From: Candidatus Rokuibacteriota bacterium
Lineage (GTDB): Bacteria > Methylomirabilota > Methylomirabilia > Rokubacteriales > CSP1-6
Direction of reading: 5' to 3'
DNA length: 45,483 nt
NCBI GenBank assembly: GCA_003220435.1
Contig: QHSL01000099.1
Span: 1-45,483, forward strand
Translations under genes and position numbers: made by a program
Notes under the pieces: generated by a model
Told to the model about the DNA's origin: nothing
The model's database searches: none
The model's input: only the letters and a program-made list of their open reading frames with translations
Part shown: in pieces, positions 33,841 to 41,783 of the stretch
Layout: every line of letters starts with the position of its first letter
How positions within the stretch are numbered: the first letter of the stretch is position 1

Positions 33841-34989
33841 TCAGCGGGCCGCGACCGCGCGGGGCGCCGGGCCGATGTATTCGGCGCGCGGCCTGATCAG
33901 CCGGTTGTCGGCGAACTGCTCCAGCGCGTGGGCGCACCATCCCGCCACGCGCCCGACGGCGAAGATCGACGTGCAGAAATCGGGTGGGATCCCGAGCGCG
34001 TCGTAGACGACCGCCGAGAAGAAGTCCACGTTCACCGGCAGCGTCGTCCGGGCCCGCATCGCGTCGTAGACGCGCTCGGCGATCTCGAAGAGCTTCTGCC
34101 GGCCGGTCGCTTCCGCCATCGACTTCGCCATCCCCCGCAGCACCCGCGCGCGCGCGTCGTCCACGCGATACACGCGATGGCCGAACCCGGGCACGCGCAT
34201 CTGTGGATTTCCGCGCTCGTGCTTCGAGAGCCCGGCGCGTGCCCCGAGCCGCGACTCGACGAAGCGCTCGGCCCGCGACGGCTCCCCGATCTCCAGCAGC
34301 ATGGCCAGGACGTCCTCGTTGGCGCCACCGTGACGCGGCCCCTTCAGCGTCGAGATCGCCGACACGATCGCGGCGTGGAGGTCGGCGAGCGTCGCCACCG
34401 CGACCCGCGCGGCGAACGTCGACGCGTTGAGCTCGTGGTCGGCGTGGAGGGTGAGCACCACGTCGAGCACCCGCGCCACCTCGGGCGAGGGCGCGTGCCC
34501 GTCGACGAGGTTGAGGAAGTACGCGGCGTGCGAGAGCGACGTGGGCGCGCTGACCGGCGTCTTGCCGTTGCGGATCCGTTGCCAGGCCGCGACCGTCTCC
34601 GGCAACAGGATCATGAGACGGACCGCCTTCCGGAGGTTGGCCTCGGGATCGCTCGCGCGCGTGTCGGGATCGAAGGTCGCGGCCAGGGACACCGCTGTCC
34701 TCAGCGCGTCGAGGGGATGGGTGTCGCGGGGCAGGCTCTGGAGCAGGTCCCGCACGGGCCCGGGCAGGCCGCGCGCCGCTCCGAGGCGGGCCTTGAATCG
34801 CTCGGACTCGCCGGCCCCCGGCAGCTCACCGAGCCAGAGCAGCGCCGTGACGTCCTCGAACGGGACGTGCGCGGTGAGGTCGCCGATCTCGTAGCCTCGG
34901 TAGTAGAGCCGGCCGGCCTCGCCGTCCACCTGGCAGATCGCCGACCGCCCCGCAATCACGTCCTCGAGCCCCGCCTTCCACGCTTCCAT
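33841..34989 (-). CDS. Citrate synthase family protein
   Basis: 382 residues from ATG 34989, with a GGAGG ribosome site 6 bp upstream. The catalytic set is visible: LHADHELNAST (His), GPRHGGANE (His), VPGFGHRVYRVDDAR (substrate loop) and NVDFFSA (Asp). The N-terminus AGRSAICQVDGEAGRLYYRG is typical of bacterial short citrate synthases, some of which use propionyl-CoA (2-methylcitrate synthases), so either activity is possible given prpF in the window. It is divergent from a small HTH gene whose sequence resembles the HTH domain fused to some citrate synthases. Confidence 0.9.
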   Translation of the reverse strand: MEAWKAGLEDVIAGRSAICQVDGEAGRLYYRGYEIGDLTAHVPFEDVTALLWLGELPGAGESERFKARLGAARGLPGPVRDLLQSLPRDTHPLDALRTAVSLAATFDPDTRASDPEANLRKAVRLMILLPETVAAWQRIRNGKTPVSAPTSLSHAAYFLNLVDGHAPSPEVARVLDVVLTLHADHELNASTFAARVAVATLADLHAAIVSAISTLKGPRHGGANEDVLAMLLEIGEPSRAERFVESRLGARAGLSKHERGNPQMRVPGFGHRVYRVDDARARVLRGMAKSMAEATGRQKLFEIAERVYDAMRARTTLPVNVDFFSAVVYDALGIPPDFCTSIFAVGRVAGWCAHALEQFADNRLIRPRAEYIGPAPRAVAAR

Positions 34990-35004
34990 GTCGCCCTCCT
35001 GCTC

Positions 35005-35045
35005 GATTATTGATTTATATTGATTATACTATATTTGTATTGACT
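35005..35045. promoter_or_regulatory. AT-rich divergent control region with 10-bp-phased repeats
   Basis: A 41-bp island of very low GC in an otherwise GC-rich window. Consecutive 10-bp steps read ATTATTGATT, TATATTGATT, ATACTATATT and TGTATTGACT, three of them containing TATTGA. A minus-strand TATAAT (35028-35023) fits as -10 for citrate synthase, about 34 bp before its start. For the HTH gene, TAGCGT at 35084-35089 is a weaker candidate. Phasing by about one helical turn suggests an operator bound along one DNA face. Confidence 0.6.
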
Positions 35046-35115
35046 CAGCCGCGGACGATCTGGACGGGGCCGGCCGGGCCTGCTAGCGTCGGGCGGGAGA
35101 GAGGCGAAGAGATCC

Positions 35116-35385
35116 ATGGTCAGCGTGAACGGCGAGGAGTACCTGACGGTCAAGGAGGCGGCGCGTGTGCTCGGGGTCAAGCCGGCGACGCTCTACGCCT
35201 ACGTGAGCCGCGGTGTGCTCCGGAGCTACCGCCAGGGGATCAAGCGTCAGCGTCTCTATCGCCGCGCCGAGGTCGAGGGCCTCCTCCGGCTCGCGCCTGC
35301 CGCGACCCGCGGGACGAACGTGATCCCGCTCCGCGCCTCGTCGCGCCGCCCCATCCCGCTTGCCGAGTCCTGGATCCGCGACTGA
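35116..35385 (+). CDS. Small helix-turn-helix DNA-binding protein (HTH_17/excisionase-MerR-like)
   Basis: 89 residues from ATG 35116. The DNA-binding domain is EYLTVKEAARVLGVKPATLY, then AYVSRGVLRSYRQG and a wing (QRLYRRAEVEGLLR). This pattern matches the N-terminal HTH found fused in front of certain bacterial citrate synthases. Here it is a separate gene, transcribed away from citrate synthase across the AT-rich region. It likely regulates that promoter, which is inference. It is followed 1 bp later by the luciferase-like gene. Confidence 0.82.
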   Translation: MVSVNGEEYLTVKEAARVLGVKPATLYAYVSRGVLRSYRQGIKRQRLYRRAEVEGLLRLAPAATRGTNVIPLRASSRRPIPLAESWIRD

Positions 35386-35386
35386 C

Positions 35387-36346
35387 GTGGCGGCCCTGCG
35401 GCGCGCGGCATTCCTGAACCCCGGACGCGACTTGGCGACCGCCGTCGACCTCGCGCGGCGGGCCGAGGCCGCCGGTTACGACAGTGTCTGGGTGACGCAC
35501 GGCTCGGGGCGTGACTCGTTCCTCGTCCTCGCCGCGTACGGCGCGGCCACGACGCGGCTCGGCCTCGGCAACGGCGTTGTCCCGATTTATCCCCGCCACC
35601 CGGTCGTGATGGCTCAGGCCGCGCTGACGCTCTCCGAGCTGACCGGTGGCCGCTTCCGGCTCGGCCTCGGCGTGAGTCACCGGTCGAGCATGGAAGTCGC
35701 GCTGGGCGTGCCGCTGCGTGAGCCGCTCGCCGTGATGCGCGAATACGTCGCGGTCCTCCGCGGCGCCCTCGGGAGTGGCGCCAAGTTCGAGGGCAAGCAC
35801 TACCGTGTGGATTGGAGCATGGCCGTGCCCGAGCAGCCGGCGGCGCCGCCGATTTACCTGGCGGCGCTGTCGACGAAGATGCTCGAGCTGGCCGGAGAGA
35901 TCGCCGACGGCGCCGTCCTCTGGCTGTGCCCGCCGGCCTACGTGCGCGAGGTCGCGGTGCCGGCGCTCACGCGCGGCCGCGCCCGCGCCGGCAAGACGCT
36001 CGACGGCTTCGAGATCGTCGCGTCGGTGCCACTGGCCGTGACGGACGACGTGCCGGTCGCTCTCACCGCGTTCCGCGCGGAGCTCGCCCGCTACTTCACG
36101 CTGCCGTTCTACCGCGCGATGCTCGAGGCCAGCGGCCTCAAGGACGACCTCGCCGCCTTCGACCGGAGCCGCGAGGTGTCAGAGCGGCTCACCGGCACCC
36201 TCGGTGGAGTCGGCCGCGCCGAGACGGCGCGTGCCTACGTGCGCGCGTATCGCGACGCTGGTACGACGCTGCCGGCGATTCGTCCGATCACGTTCCCGGA
36301 CGCTCTGTGGTATCGCCGCACCGTAGAGGAGGCGTCCGCCTGGTGA
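35387..36346 (+). CDS. Luciferase-like (LLM class) flavin/F420-dependent oxidoreductase
   Basis: 319 residues from GTG 35387. It has the TIM-barrel pattern of the LLM class: AAEAAGYDSVWVTHGSGRDS, ATTRLGLGNGVVPIYPRHP, and GGRFRLGLGVSHRSSME. Members use FMNH2 or F420 as cofactor, and many from this sort of organism resemble methylene-tetrahydromethanopterin reductase. Cofactor and substrate cannot be settled by eye. It sits between the HTH gene (1-bp gap) and the lipoprotein gene (GTGA overlap), so the three are one transcription unit. Confidence 0.87.
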   Translation: MAALRRAAFLNPGRDLATAVDLARRAEAAGYDSVWVTHGSGRDSFLVLAAYGAATTRLGLGNGVVPIYPRHPVVMAQAALTLSELTGGRFRLGLGVSHRSSMEVALGVPLREPLAVMREYVAVLRGALGSGAKFEGKHYRVDWSMAVPEQPAAPPIYLAALSTKMLELAGEIADGAVLWLCPPAYVREVAVPALTRGRARAGKTLDGFEIVASVPLAVTDDVPVALTAFRAELARYFTLPFYRAMLEASGLKDDLAAFDRSREVSERLTGTLGGVGRAETARAYVRAYRDAGTTLPAIRPITFPDALWYRRTVEEASAW

Positions 36347-37050
36347 GGCGCACGGCGCCGCTGCTGGCGCTGCTGCTGGTGGCCTGCAGCATCCATCCGG
36401 AAACCGTGCGCACGCTTCCGCCAGATCGTGGCGCCGCGGTGGTCTACGTCGCGCTCGGCGACAGCACCGTCGAGGGCGTCGGCGCTTCGAGCCCCGCGCT
36501 CAACTACGTGAGCCTTCTCCACGAACAGCTGCGCGCCGTCTATCCGGGCGCGCGCGTCGCCAACCTCGGCGTGGGCGGCGCGACGTCAGCGGACGTGCTC
36601 CTGCGACAGCTCGACCGAGCGATCGAGCAGCGGCCCAACCTGGTCACGCTCTCCATCGGGCCTAACGACATCACGACGCGGGTGCCGGTCGACGTCTATG
36701 AGCGGAATCTGGAAACGATCCTCGGTCGCCTGCGACACGAGACCACGGCCGTCGTCGTCGTGAACTCGATCCCCGACCTGGCGGTGACGCCGCGATTCCG
36801 TCGGAGCCGCTCGCGTGAGACCGTCGGCCGGCTGACGGTGGTCTTCAACGAGGCGCTGGAGCGCCAGGCCCTCGCCCACGACGCCGAGCTGGTGGACCTC
36901 TACACGACCAGCCGGCACGAGGTTCCGCTCCGGCCCGAGCTCATCGGACGGGACGGCTATCACCCGTCCGACGTCGGATATGCACGCTGGGCAGAGCTGG
37001 TGTGGTCCGGAATCCAGTCGCGCATCGCCGCGCGTAAGGTCAGTCGGTAA
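36343..37050 (+). CDS. SGNH/GDSL-family esterase lipoprotein
   Basis: 235 residues from GTG 36343. A lipoprotein signal ends in the lipobox LVAC15. The SGNH blocks are complete: GDS with catalytic Ser41, the block II Gly in LGVGGATS, GPND (block III Asn), and DGYHPSD carrying the catalytic Asp and His. These are lipid-anchored extracytoplasmic esterases or thioesterases, sometimes acting on the cell wall or on acylated sugars. The substrate is not identifiable. It is coupled to the luciferase-like gene by GTGA. Confidence 0.88.
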   Translation: MRRTAPLLALLLVACSIHPETVRTLPPDRGAAVVYVALGDSTVEGVGASSPALNYVSLLHEQLRAVYPGARVANLGVGGATSADVLLRQLDRAIEQRPNLVTLSIGPNDITTRVPVDVYERNLETILGRLRHETTAVVVVNSIPDLAVTPRFRRSRSRETVGRLTVVFNEALERQALAHDAELVDLYTTSRHEVPLRPELIGRDGYHPSDVGYARWAELVWSGIQSRIAARKVSR

Positions 37051-37088
37051 ATAGGCGCGCGGCGCGCGGAGTCTAACGAATCGAGAGC

Positions 37089-37493
37089 ATGAGAAAGGAC
37101 ATGGGCATTTTCGCGATTCTCCTGCTGACCGTGCTGGTGACACTGAACCCCGCGGCCGCCCACGCGACCGGGGTCAAATTCAGCGTGAACAGCTCCTCGC
37201 AGTCCGACCGTTCGGACCATCGTTCCGACTCCGATCGCCGTGGCGACCATCTCCACCGCCGGCCGCCGGCCGTGGTCATCGTTCCCGTGCCGGTCTACGT
37301 GTCGTCCCCGCGCTGCGCGGTTCCCGGCTACTGGACGTACTCCTGGGTTCCCCAGAACTACGTCACCAGCGTGTGGGTGCCCGGCTACTACAATTACGAC
37401 GCCGTGTGGGTCGAGGGACACTACGAGCCTCGCGCCTACACGTGGGGTTACTACCAGCCGTACTGGGTCCCGGAGGGCTGGACATTCTGCTGA
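37089..37493 (+). CDS. Small secreted Tyr/Trp/Pro-rich protein
   Basis: 134 residues from ATG 37089. An N-terminal signal segment (IFAILLLTVLVTLNPAAAHA) is followed by a Ser/Asp/Arg-rich stretch and a C-terminal series of aromatic repeats: PGYWTYSWVP, VPGYYNYDAVWV, GHYEPRAYTW, YQPYWVPEGW. This resembles YXWGXW-type repeat proteins of the cell envelope. It ends in a single Cys. It shares the PVYV-type composition of the secreted protein at 18196 but is not a close copy. Confidence 0.65.
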   Translation: MRKDMGIFAILLLTVLVTLNPAAAHATGVKFSVNSSSQSDRSDHRSDSDRRGDHLHRRPPAVVIVPVPVYVSSPRCAVPGYWTYSWVPQNYVTSVWVPGYYNYDAVWVEGHYEPRAYTWGYYQPYWVPEGWTFC

Positions 37494-37549
37494 GTCCGCG
37501 CCCGCCCCTCCCGCGAGCGCCGCGAGCGTCGTGATACAACTGTAGGCCC

Positions 37550-38467
37550 ATGCGGGCCTACGCCGTCTCCCGCCTCGCGCAGACCGCGCTCGTCGTCTTC
37601 CTCTCGCTCACGGCGGTGTTCGCGATGGTCCGCCTATCCGGCGACCCCGTGCTTCTGTTCATGCCCATGGACATCCAGGCGAAGGACGTGAACGAGTTCC
37701 GGCAGCGGCTCGGCTTCAACGACCCGCTGCCCGTGCAGTACGCGCGCTTCGTCGGCGGCGCGCTCCGCGGCGACTTCGGCGAATCGCTCCGCTACCGGCG
37801 CGACGCGATGGGCCTCGTGCTCGAGCGGCTCCCCGCGACGCTGCTGCTCGCCGGCACTTCGCTGCTCCTCACGCTCACCGTGGCGGTCCCGCTCGGCGTG
37901 CTCTCGGCGGTGCGCCGCGACGGCTTCCTCGACCACGTCGGAACGATCTCGGCGGTCCTGGGACAGGCGACGCCGGGCTTCTGGCTCGGGCTGATGCTGA
38001 TCTATCTCTTCTCGGTGCAGCTCCGGTGGCTGCCGACGGGCGGGATCGGCACCGTCGCGCACCTCGTCATGCCGTCGATCGTCTTGGCGGCGTTCTACTC
38101 CGCCCGCATCACGCGCCTCACGCGCTCCGCGGTGCTCGAGGTGTTGGGCGAGGAGTACATCCTGACCGCGCGCGCCAAGGGGCTCGGCGAGGGGCGCGTG
38201 ATCGGCAAGCACACGCTCCGCAACTCGGCGATCCCGATCGTGACGCTCGCCGGGCTCGAACTGGGGCAGATCCTGGGTGGCGCCGTGATCACCGAGACGA
38301 TCTTCGCCTGGCCCGGTCTCGGCCGGCTCACCGTCCAGGCGCTCCTCAACCGCGACTTCCCAGTCGTGCTGGCCGCGGTGTTCTTCGTCTCGGTGACGTA
38401 CACGCTGCTCAACCTCGCGGTCGACCTTCTCTACGGCTGGCTCGACCCCCGCGTGCGGTTGCGATGA
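37550..38467 (+). CDS. Peptide/nickel-type ABC transporter permease (DppB-like)
   Basis: 305 residues from ATG 37550. An N-terminal membrane helix, the periplasmic region (FGESLRYRRD), and the EAA-type cytoplasmic loop EEYILTARAKGLGEGRVIGKH are diagnostic of the oligopeptide permease B family. It forms the pore with the DppC-like protein at 38832. A TACAAC box ends 9 bp before the ATG and no ribosome site is obvious. The gap to the partner permease is 364 bp and filled with repeats, which is unusual for this operon type. Confidence 0.92.
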   Translation: MRAYAVSRLAQTALVVFLSLTAVFAMVRLSGDPVLLFMPMDIQAKDVNEFRQRLGFNDPLPVQYARFVGGALRGDFGESLRYRRDAMGLVLERLPATLLLAGTSLLLTLTVAVPLGVLSAVRRDGFLDHVGTISAVLGQATPGFWLGLMLIYLFSVQLRWLPTGGIGTVAHLVMPSIVLAAFYSARITRLTRSAVLEVLGEEYILTARAKGLGEGRVIGKHTLRNSAIPIVTLAGLELGQILGGAVITETIFAWPGLGRLTVQALLNRDFPVVLAAVFFVSVTYTLLNLAVDLLYGWLDPRVRLR

Positions 38468-38521
38468 GGCGAATGTTTGGGCGCAGTCGTTGGCTCCGAC
38501 ACGGTGAAGACGGGCGGCGGG

Positions 38522-38809
38522 TTGACCGGGACTCGCGCGGCGCGAGTGACCGGACGCCGCGCGGGAGTCCGGCGGGGCACGGGCGGGCGATAGGTAGACC
38601 GGAACTCGCGTCGCGCACGCCACACGACGCCGCGCGGGAGTCCGGCGGGGCACGGCGGCGATGGGTAGACCGAAACTCACGCCGCGCACGCCGCACGACG
38701 CCGCGCGGGAGTCCGGCGGGGCACGGCGGGCGATGGGTAGACCGGAACTCGCGTCGCGCACGCCACACGACGCCGCGCGGGAGTCCGGCGGGGCACGGGC
38801 GGGCGAAGC
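38522..38809. repeat. 72-bp tandem repeat array, four units
   Basis: Four head-to-tail units start at 38522, 38595, 38666 and 38738 (lengths 73, 71, 72, about 72). All share CCGCGCGGGAGTCCGG followed by CGGGGCAC. Units 2-4 also share a GGTAGACCG(G/A)AACTC(G/A)CG-like start. The unit length is not a constant multiple of three, so it is not a coding repeat. It occupies most of the 364-bp gap 38468-38831 between the two permease genes; the first 54 bases of the gap show nothing I recognise. Confidence 0.9.
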
Positions 38810-38825
38810 CCGGGCGCCCGTGCCC
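38791..38825 (+). terminator. 11-bp hairpin immediately before the DppC-like gene
   Basis: GGGCACGGGCG (38791-38801) pairs perfectly with CGCCCGTGCCC (38815-38825). The 13-base loop contains a small GGC-gaa-GCC hairpin. It ends 6 bp before ATG 38832, covering the place where a ribosome site should be. It could attenuate or terminate transcription, or control translation of the permease. There is no clear T-run (TGTTAA follows), so classic termination is uncertain. Confidence 0.5.
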
Positions 38826-38831
38826 TGTTAA

Positions 38832-39632
38832 ATGAAGAAGTGGCTAGGCGTTGCGCTGACGCTGACGGCGATCGTCACGGCGCTGGCAGCGCCGTGGCTG
38901 GCGCCGCACGACCCGCTCCGCACCGACTTCCCGCAGAGCCTCCGGCCGCCCGGCACCGCCGGCCATCTTCTCGGCACCGATCAGCTCGGCCGTGATTTGC
39001 TCGCGCGTGTTCTGCATGGGGCGCGCCTGGCGCTGTTCATCGGCGTGTGCACGGTGGTCCTCACGGCGATCTTCGGCGGGCTGCTCGGCCTCGTCGCGGG
39101 ATTCGTCGAGCGCTGGCCGTCGGCGGTGCTGATGCGCATCGCCGACGTCCAGCTCTCCTTTCCTTTCATCCTGCTGGCGATGACGATCAACACCATCGTC
39201 GGTCTCGGGCTGCGCAACACGATCCTGAGCCTTTCGGCGGCCGGGTGGGTCGTGTATGCTCGCGTGGTGCGCGGCGAGGTTCTCTCGGTCAAGCAGCGCG
39301 ATTACGTCCTGGCGGCGGCGGCGCTCGGCGTGAGCCGTGGGCGGCTGCTGTTCCGCCACGTGCTGCCCAACGTCGCGCCGTCCATCATCGTGCTGGCGAG
39401 CCTCCAGTTCTCGTCGTTCATCGTCGCGGAGGCGGCGATCAGCTTCCTCGGTTTCGGGATCCAGCCGCCAACCCCGGCGTGGGGCAGCATGCTCTCGGAG
39501 AGCCGCGACTTCCTCTACGTCGCGTGGTGGCTGGCGGCGTTCCCTGGCGCAGCGCTGGCGCTCACCGCGCTCGGCGTCAACCTTTTGGGCGACTGGCTCC
39601 GCGACACCCTGGACCCGAAGCTCCGGGTCTGA
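38832..39632 (+). CDS. Peptide/nickel-type ABC transporter permease (DppC-like)
   Basis: 266 residues from ATG 38832. It has the family N-terminus with APHDPLRTDF and HLLGTDQLGRDLLARVLHGA, and the cytoplasmic loop RDYVLAAAALGVSRGRLLFR. It lacks the longer N-terminal tail of many DppC proteins. It is partner of the permease at 37550. No Shine-Dalgarno sequence is visible because the upstream bases are part of the 11-bp hairpin. No DppD or DppF ATPase gene follows; the next gene is yfbR. Confidence 0.92.
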   Translation: MKKWLGVALTLTAIVTALAAPWLAPHDPLRTDFPQSLRPPGTAGHLLGTDQLGRDLLARVLHGARLALFIGVCTVVLTAIFGGLLGLVAGFVERWPSAVLMRIADVQLSFPFILLAMTINTIVGLGLRNTILSLSAAGWVVYARVVRGEVLSVKQRDYVLAAAALGVSRGRLLFRHVLPNVAPSIIVLASLQFSSFIVAEAAISFLGFGIQPPTPAWGSMLSESRDFLYVAWWLAAFPGAALALTALGVNLLGDWLRDTLDPKLRV

Positions 39633-39651
39633 GCGTCGGCGAGGGACGTCC

Positions 39652-40236
39652 ATGACCACCAGTCACTTCTTCGCGTACCTGTCGCGCATGAAGTTCATCC
39701 GCCGCTGGGGACTCATGCACAGCACGTATCCAGAAAACATCCAGGAGCACAGCCTCCGGGTGGCCCAGATCGCCCACGCGCTCGCGATCATCCGCAATCG
39801 GCTCTACGGCGGCGACGTGAGCCCGGAGCGCACCGCGGCGCTGGCGCTCTATCACGACACGAGCGAAGTGCTGACCGGCGACCTGCCGGCGCCGGTGAAG
39901 GAGTTCAATCCCGAGATCCACCGCGCCTATCACGCGATCGAGGCCGCGTCGAAGGAGAAGCTCTTGGCGATGATCCCCGATCCGCTGAAGTCCGACTACG
40001 CGCCGTTCTTCCGGCCGGACCCGCGTGACCGCGCGCATCGAGACCTCGTGAAGGCCGCCGACAAGCTCTGCGCCTATCTCAAGTGTCTCGAGGAGACCGG
40101 CGCCGGCAACCCCGAATTCGCGCAGGCCGAGAAGGCCCTGCGGGCGAGCGTCGAGGGCCTCGACCTGCCGGAGGTCCGCTACTTCATCGAGACGTTCGTC
40201 CCGAGCTTCCGCTTGACGCTCGACGAGCTCAACTGA
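39652..40236 (+). CDS. yfbR: 5'-deoxynucleotidase YfbR (HD-domain phosphohydrolase)
   Basis: 194 residues, collinear with E. coli YfbR (199). The substrate-discriminating R18 and W19, the metal ligands H33, H68, D69 and D137, and E72 are all at the same numbers. The segments SHFFAYLSRMKFI and KLCAYLKCLEE are near-identical in style. YfbR removes phosphate from 5'-deoxyribonucleoside monophosphates in the cytosol, tuning dNTP pools. Its position between the DppC-like permease (19-bp gap) and the peptide-binding protein (17-bp gap) is unexpected, since it has no role in transport. Confidence 0.95.
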   Translation: MTTSHFFAYLSRMKFIRRWGLMHSTYPENIQEHSLRVAQIAHALAIIRNRLYGGDVSPERTAALALYHDTSEVLTGDLPAPVKEFNPEIHRAYHAIEAASKEKLLAMIPDPLKSDYAPFFRPDPRDRAHRDLVKAADKLCAYLKCLEETGAGNPEFAQAEKALRASVEGLDLPEVRYFIETFVPSFRLTLDELN

Positions 40237-40253
40237 CCCACGGAGGAGGTCGT

Positions 40254-41783
40254 ATGCGCCGCCTGAACGCGTTGCTGGCTCTCTCGATCGGCCTGGCCCT
40301 GCTCGGCGCCGCCGCCGCCCAGGCGCAGAGCCGCGGCAAGGAGATCGTGGTGGGCCTCGGCGCCGAGCCCCGCACGATGCTCGCGGCGACGATCGTGGAC
40401 TGGACCACCAACAACATGCTCGAGCACATCTACGATCGACTGCTCGACCGGGACGCCAAGACCTTCAAGCCCAAGCCGATGCTGGCCGAGAGCTGGCGGA
40501 TCGTCAACGACACGACCTGGGAGTTCAAGCTCCGCCGGGGCGTCAAGTTCCACAATGGCGAGCCGTTCACCGCCGCCTCGGTCAAGGCCACCATCGACTA
40601 CGCGCTCGATCCGGCGACCAAGAGCCACTTCGCCAGCGCCGCCTACTGGGGGCTCGTCAAGGAAGTGCAGGTCGTCGACGACTACACCGTGCGGTTCGTC
40701 ACCAAGCAGCCGTGGCCGAACCTGATCGACAGCGCGTCGCTCACGAACTCCCTCATGCTGCCGGCCAAGGCGCTCAAGGACCTCGGGCTGGAGAAACTCG
40801 CGCTCCATCCGATCGGCACCGGGCCCTTCAAGTTCGTCGAGTGGAAGCGCGACGAGCGCCTCGTCCTCGAGCGCAACGCGGACTACTGGCAGGGGCCGGC
40901 CGACGCGACCCGCGTGACGTTCCGCTTCATCCCCGAGTTCAGCGCCCGCCTGGCCGCGCTGCTCTCGGGCGAGATCGACGTGATGAAGGACGTGCCGCCG
41001 CACGTCGTCGACGCGGTCGAGCGGAGCGGACGCGCGAAGCTGCGGGCGACGGTGTCCTCGCGCATCAACTATCTGGCGCTGGTGAACCTCAAGCCGGGCC
41101 CGCTGCAGGACGTGCGGGTGCGGCGGGCGATGAACCACGCGGTCGACGTGGACGAGCTGATCAAGCAGGTGCTGAAGGGGCGCGCCACCCGCATGTGCGG
41201 TCCCCTGTCGCCCGCCAACGTCGACTACGCGCCGACCGAGTGTTACAAGCACGACGTCGCGCGGGCCCAGGCGCTCTTCAAGGAAGCCGGCGTCGACCCG
41301 GCGAAGCTCCAGCTCACGCTCGACACCCCGTCCGGGCGGTACCCGCTCGACAAGGACGTGTCGCTCGCGATCGCCGCCCAGCTCCAGCGCCTGGGCATCA
41401 AGGTCAACGTCGTCGTCAACGAGTGGGGCACGCATCTCGACAAGATCAAGAACCGGAACACCGGCGAGATGTTCTTCCTCGGGTGGGGCCCGGCCCTGCA
41501 CGGCCAGGGCACGATGCAGCCGCTCTTCCTGGCGGACCAGACCTACTCGTCCTACGGCAACAACAAGATCCTCGACGAGAAGATCGCGCGCGCGCAGACC
41601 CTGCTCGACCCCAAGGCCCGCGCCGACGCCTACGGCGAGCTGCAGCGGCTCGTCCGTGATGAGGCCCCGTGGGTCTTCCTGTGGCAGCAGCACGACCTCT
41701 ACGGGGTGGCGAGCCACGTCGAGTGGACGCCGCGCGCCGACGAGAAGGTGTGGATGTACGAGGCCAAGGTGACGCCGCGATGA
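40254..41783 (+). CDS. Peptide ABC transporter substrate-binding protein (DppA/OppA family)
   Basis: 509 residues from ATG 40254 with a GGAGGAGG ribosome site. The Sec signal peptide is MRRLNALLALSIGLALLGAA, ending near AQAQ (about 24). The SBP_bac_5 signatures are LAESWRIVNDTTWEFKLRRG, VKFHNGEPFTAASVK, and HPIGTGPFKFVEWKRDERL. It binds peptides or related solutes outside the membrane for the permeases upstream. It overlaps the amidohydrolase gene by ATGA, which suggests that the imported ligand is the hydrolase substrate, for example a small peptide. Confidence 0.92.
   Translation: MRRLNALLALSIGLALLGAAAAQAQSRGKEIVVGLGAEPRTMLAATIVDWTTNNMLEHIYDRLLDRDAKTFKPKPMLAESWRIVNDTTWEFKLRRGVKFHNGEPFTAASVKATIDYALDPATKSHFASAAYWGLVKEVQVVDDYTVRFVTKQPWPNLIDSASLTNSLMLPAKALKDLGLEKLALHPIGTGPFKFVEWKRDERLVLERNADYWQGPADATRVTFRFIPEFSARLAALLSGEIDVMKDVPPHVVDAVERSGRAKLRATVSSRINYLALVNLKPGPLQDVRVRRAMNHAVDVDELIKQVLKGRATRMCGPLSPANVDYAPTECYKHDVARAQALFKEAGVDPAKLQLTLDTPSGRYPLDKDVSLAIAAQLQRLGIKVNVVVNEWGTHLDKIKNRNTGEMFFLGWGPALHGQGTMQPLFLADQTYSSYGNNKILDEKIARAQTLLDPKARADAYGELQRLVRDEAPWVFLWQQHDLYGVASHVEWTPRADEKVWMYEAKVTPR

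Noticed and set aside
33841-34989. Certain assignment as 2-methylcitrate synthase (PrpC) because prpF is in the window
   Set aside because: The two genes are about 33 kb apart with no prpB nearby, and visible motifs do not separate citrate from methylcitrate synthases.
38409-38768. Minus-strand 119-codon open frame with repeated RREFRSTHRP-type segments
   Set aside because: It is the translation of the 72-bp tandem array. Unit lengths differ (71-73), the frame is not maintained, and it overlaps the permease gene end.
38522-38809. CRISPR array
   Set aside because: The whole unit is conserved with no variable spacers and unit length about 72; no cas genes are present.
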